Below, piece after piece: positions 5,498 to 6,555 of a stretch of DNA of 6,555 bases. Location: positions 1 to 6,555 of the forward strand of contig JAPTWQ010000123.1 in assembly GCA_028064945.1 (NCBI GenBank), in the 5' to 3' direction. The DNA comes from Nitrospiraceae bacterium (GTDB lineage: Bacteria > Nitrospirota_A > Leptospirillia > Leptospirillales > Leptospirillaceae). The translations under genes were made by a program, and so were the position numbers. Each line of letters begins with the position of its first letter. The stretch's first letter is position 1. The notes under the pieces were generated by a model, which ran no database searches, was not told where the DNA came from, and worked only from the letters and a program-made list of their open reading frames with translations.

Positions 5498-6492
5498 AGG
5501 TTCTCAGAGACGACCTCGTAAAGCACGCTTCGGAGTTCCAGTTTTTCCAGGCGGTCCGTCTCCTGAGGTTCCTGCGTAAAAATGTTGAAGGGGAGAATTT
5601 CGACGAAGAACTGTGGAGGCAGGTCAAGATCCGCCCCACACTCTCTCTCGCCTTTCCCCCCAACGACATAGAATCGCTCGAGTGGGGGGGGGCGGCCGGA
5701 AAGCCGGTCCTCGATGTCAATTTCTTCGGGCTTTACGGCGTGGCGTCGCCGCTCCCGACCTTCTATACCGAAGATCTGATCGAGGAGAAGAACGAGGACG
5801 GTACGGCTGCGCGAGACTTCCTCGACATTCTTCACGGCCGACTTTACCCGCTCCTGTACGAGGTCTGGGAAAAAAACCGTATTTCACTGCGAGCCTACGA
5901 AAAAGGCGAGAAGGACATCGAGAATCTGTTCCATGTTTTTACGGGCCTTTCCCTTCCGGTTTTCCGGGAGGTGGACCCCCTCGCATCCACGGCACTCCGG
6001 TATGCGGGGCTTCTGACCCAGCATCCTCGCTCGGCAAAAGGACTTGAAGCGATCCTCTCCGATGTCCTTGGGGGCGTGCCGGTCGAGGTGAGGCAATGCG
6101 TGGAGAGGGATGTGGTCATTCCCGAAAAGCAGAGGCTGGCTTTGGGACGCCGTCTTCCGCTGGGCGAGGAGACGGTTCTCGGAGACCGGGTTGCCAACAG
6201 GACAAACCAGGTCCTGATCCGGATTGGACCGATTCATAACGAGATTTTTGAAACGCTCCTCCCCGGGCGGGAGAATCTTCGAAAGATCGCCTTCTGGAAG
6301 GAATTCTATCTTCTTGATCCGCTTGTGGCGGAAGTGGAGGTTCTTCTGTCCGACACCGATCCCCGGCCGACCTGCCTGGGAAGCGATTCCAGAAATCGTC
6401 TGGGGCTTGACGCCTGGCTCGAATACGGGTCGTTTATGCCGGAGAAAAGCGTGTTCATCGGCGTCGACTCCGTCCTGTCCACCCAGGGATGA
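5461..6492 (+). CDS. tssG: Type VI secretion baseplate protein TssG (ImpH/VasB)
   Basis: TssG bridges the two TssF copies in each baseplate wedge. The protein has 343 residues, normal for the family. Near the N-terminus is the signature FQFFQAVRLLRFL (26-38). Then come the LSLAFPPNDIESLEW strand region, VNFFGLYGVASPLPTFY (86-102), FLDILHGRLYPLLYEVW, a central helical domain, the LPLGEETVLGDRV loop, VLIRIGPI (251-258), and a C-terminal LGLDAWLEYG resembling the family's 'LG..sWL' element. ATG 5461 overlaps tssF and has GGGAG 10 bases upstream; a start much further downstream would cut toward the FQFFQAVRLL block, so 5461 is reasonable. A run of nine Gs (5684-5692) encodes part of W75-G-G-A78. 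The frame on both sides of it is clearly TssG, so the gene is intact as read. Confidence 0.94.
   Translation: MAGTPGNANTDLEVLRDDLVKHASEFQFFQAVRLLRFLRKNVEGENFDEELWRQVKIRPTLSLAFPPNDIESLEWGGAAGKPVLDVNFFGLYGVASPLPTFYTEDLIEEKNEDGTAARDFLDILHGRLYPLLYEVWEKNRISLRAYEKGEKDIENLFHVFTGLSLPVFREVDPLASTALRYAGLLTQHPRSAKGLEAILSDVLGGVPVEVRQCVERDVVIPEKQRLALGRRLPLGEETVLGDRVANRTNQVLIRIGPIHNEIFETLLPGRENLRKIAFWKEFYLLDPLVAEVEVLLSDTDPRPTCLGSDSRNRLGLDAWLEYGSFMPEKSVFIGVDSVLSTQG
5684..5692 (+). repeat. Homopolymer run of nine Gs inside tssG
   Basis: Nine consecutive Gs span codons 75-78 of tssG. Runs of this length in coding DNA are prone to slippage, in the cell or in sequencing. The frame is preserved in this sequence. 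A gain or loss of one G would shift the frame about a quarter of the way into the protein. Confidence 0.85.
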
Positions 6493-6555
6493 CCTCCCTG
6501 TCCGGAGATGTTCGGGAGGGGGGGTCTCATATCGTTTCGGTCCGAGCGGCTCGAA
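6489..6555 (+). CDS. Possible start of the next operon gene (partial)
   Basis: An ATG at 6489-6491 overlaps the tssG stop as ATGA, a common arrangement for coupled genes. The frame stays open for 22 codons to the window edge, beginning MTSLSGDVREGGSHIVSVRAAR. The only Shine-Dalgarno-like bases (AGGG, 6485-6488) are too close, so initiation would rely on reinitiation after tssG. A second open frame from ATG 6508 (starting MFGRGGLISF) also reaches the edge and has GGAG immediately before it. I cannot identify either product. Genes often found after tssG include tssH (clpV), vgrG and tssA, but the visible residues do not point to any of them. The frame passes through a run of seven Gs (6518-6524). 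Confidence 0.4.
   Translation, partial: MTSLSGDVREGGSHIVSVRAAR

Noticed and set aside
6493..6519. CCTCCC/GGGAGG inverted repeat after tssG as a terminator
   Set aside because: The stem is only 6 bp with a 15-base loop and is followed by Gs rather than a T-run; the region is probably coding in the next gene.
1..6555. CRISPR arrays, tRNA or rRNA genes, insertion sequences, attachment sites
   Set aside because: I saw no direct-repeat arrays, cloverleaf-like segments, transposase frames or terminal inverted repeats anywhere in the window.

Overview
This window is the sheath, tube and baseplate part of a type VI secretion system (T6SS) gene cluster. All recognisable genes lie on the + strand, in the order tssB - tssC - hcp - tssE - tssF - tssG. 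An unidentified reading frame enters from the left edge, and the possible start of one more gene lies at the right edge. The six core genes look intact. They have family-typical lengths and conserved motifs, and I see no internal stops or frameshifts.

The system implies a diderm (Gram-negative) bacterium. The DNA is moderately GC-rich, with coding frames strongly biased to G or C at the third codon position, and most start codons are preceded by clear Shine-Dalgarno sequences. Composition and general protein style would fit an environmental proteobacterium or a Nitrospirota member such as an acidophilic Leptospirillum relative. That is a weak guess, because nothing here is a taxonomic marker.

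Layout: 1-362 is the end of an unknown Ser/Thr/Pro-rich protein. 363-699 is a gene-free leader with two short hairpins before tssB. 700-1194 is tssB and 1250-2737 is tssC, the two contractile sheath subunits. 2743-2763 is a GC-rich hairpin before hcp. 2802-3287 is hcp, the inner tube. 3321-3737 is tssE, a gp25-like baseplate protein, whose stop codon sits in the loop of a perfect 8-bp inverted repeat. 3770-5497 is tssF and 5461-6492 is tssG, the baseplate wedge proteins, with coding regions overlapping by 37 bases. From 6489 a possible next gene starts with an ATGA overlap and runs off the window.

The products should work as one machine. TssE, TssF and TssG build the baseplate, Hcp rings stack into the tube, and TssB/TssC polymerise around it as a sheath whose contraction expels the tube. 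The membrane complex (TssJ/L/M), TssK, TssA, the ClpV ATPase and the VgrG/PAAR tip are not visible and are presumably outside the window. No new system is evident. The points most worth a second look are the RNA-like hairpins at the tssC/hcp and tssE/tssF junctions, the tssB leader, the G9 run inside tssG, and the unidentified upstream gene.
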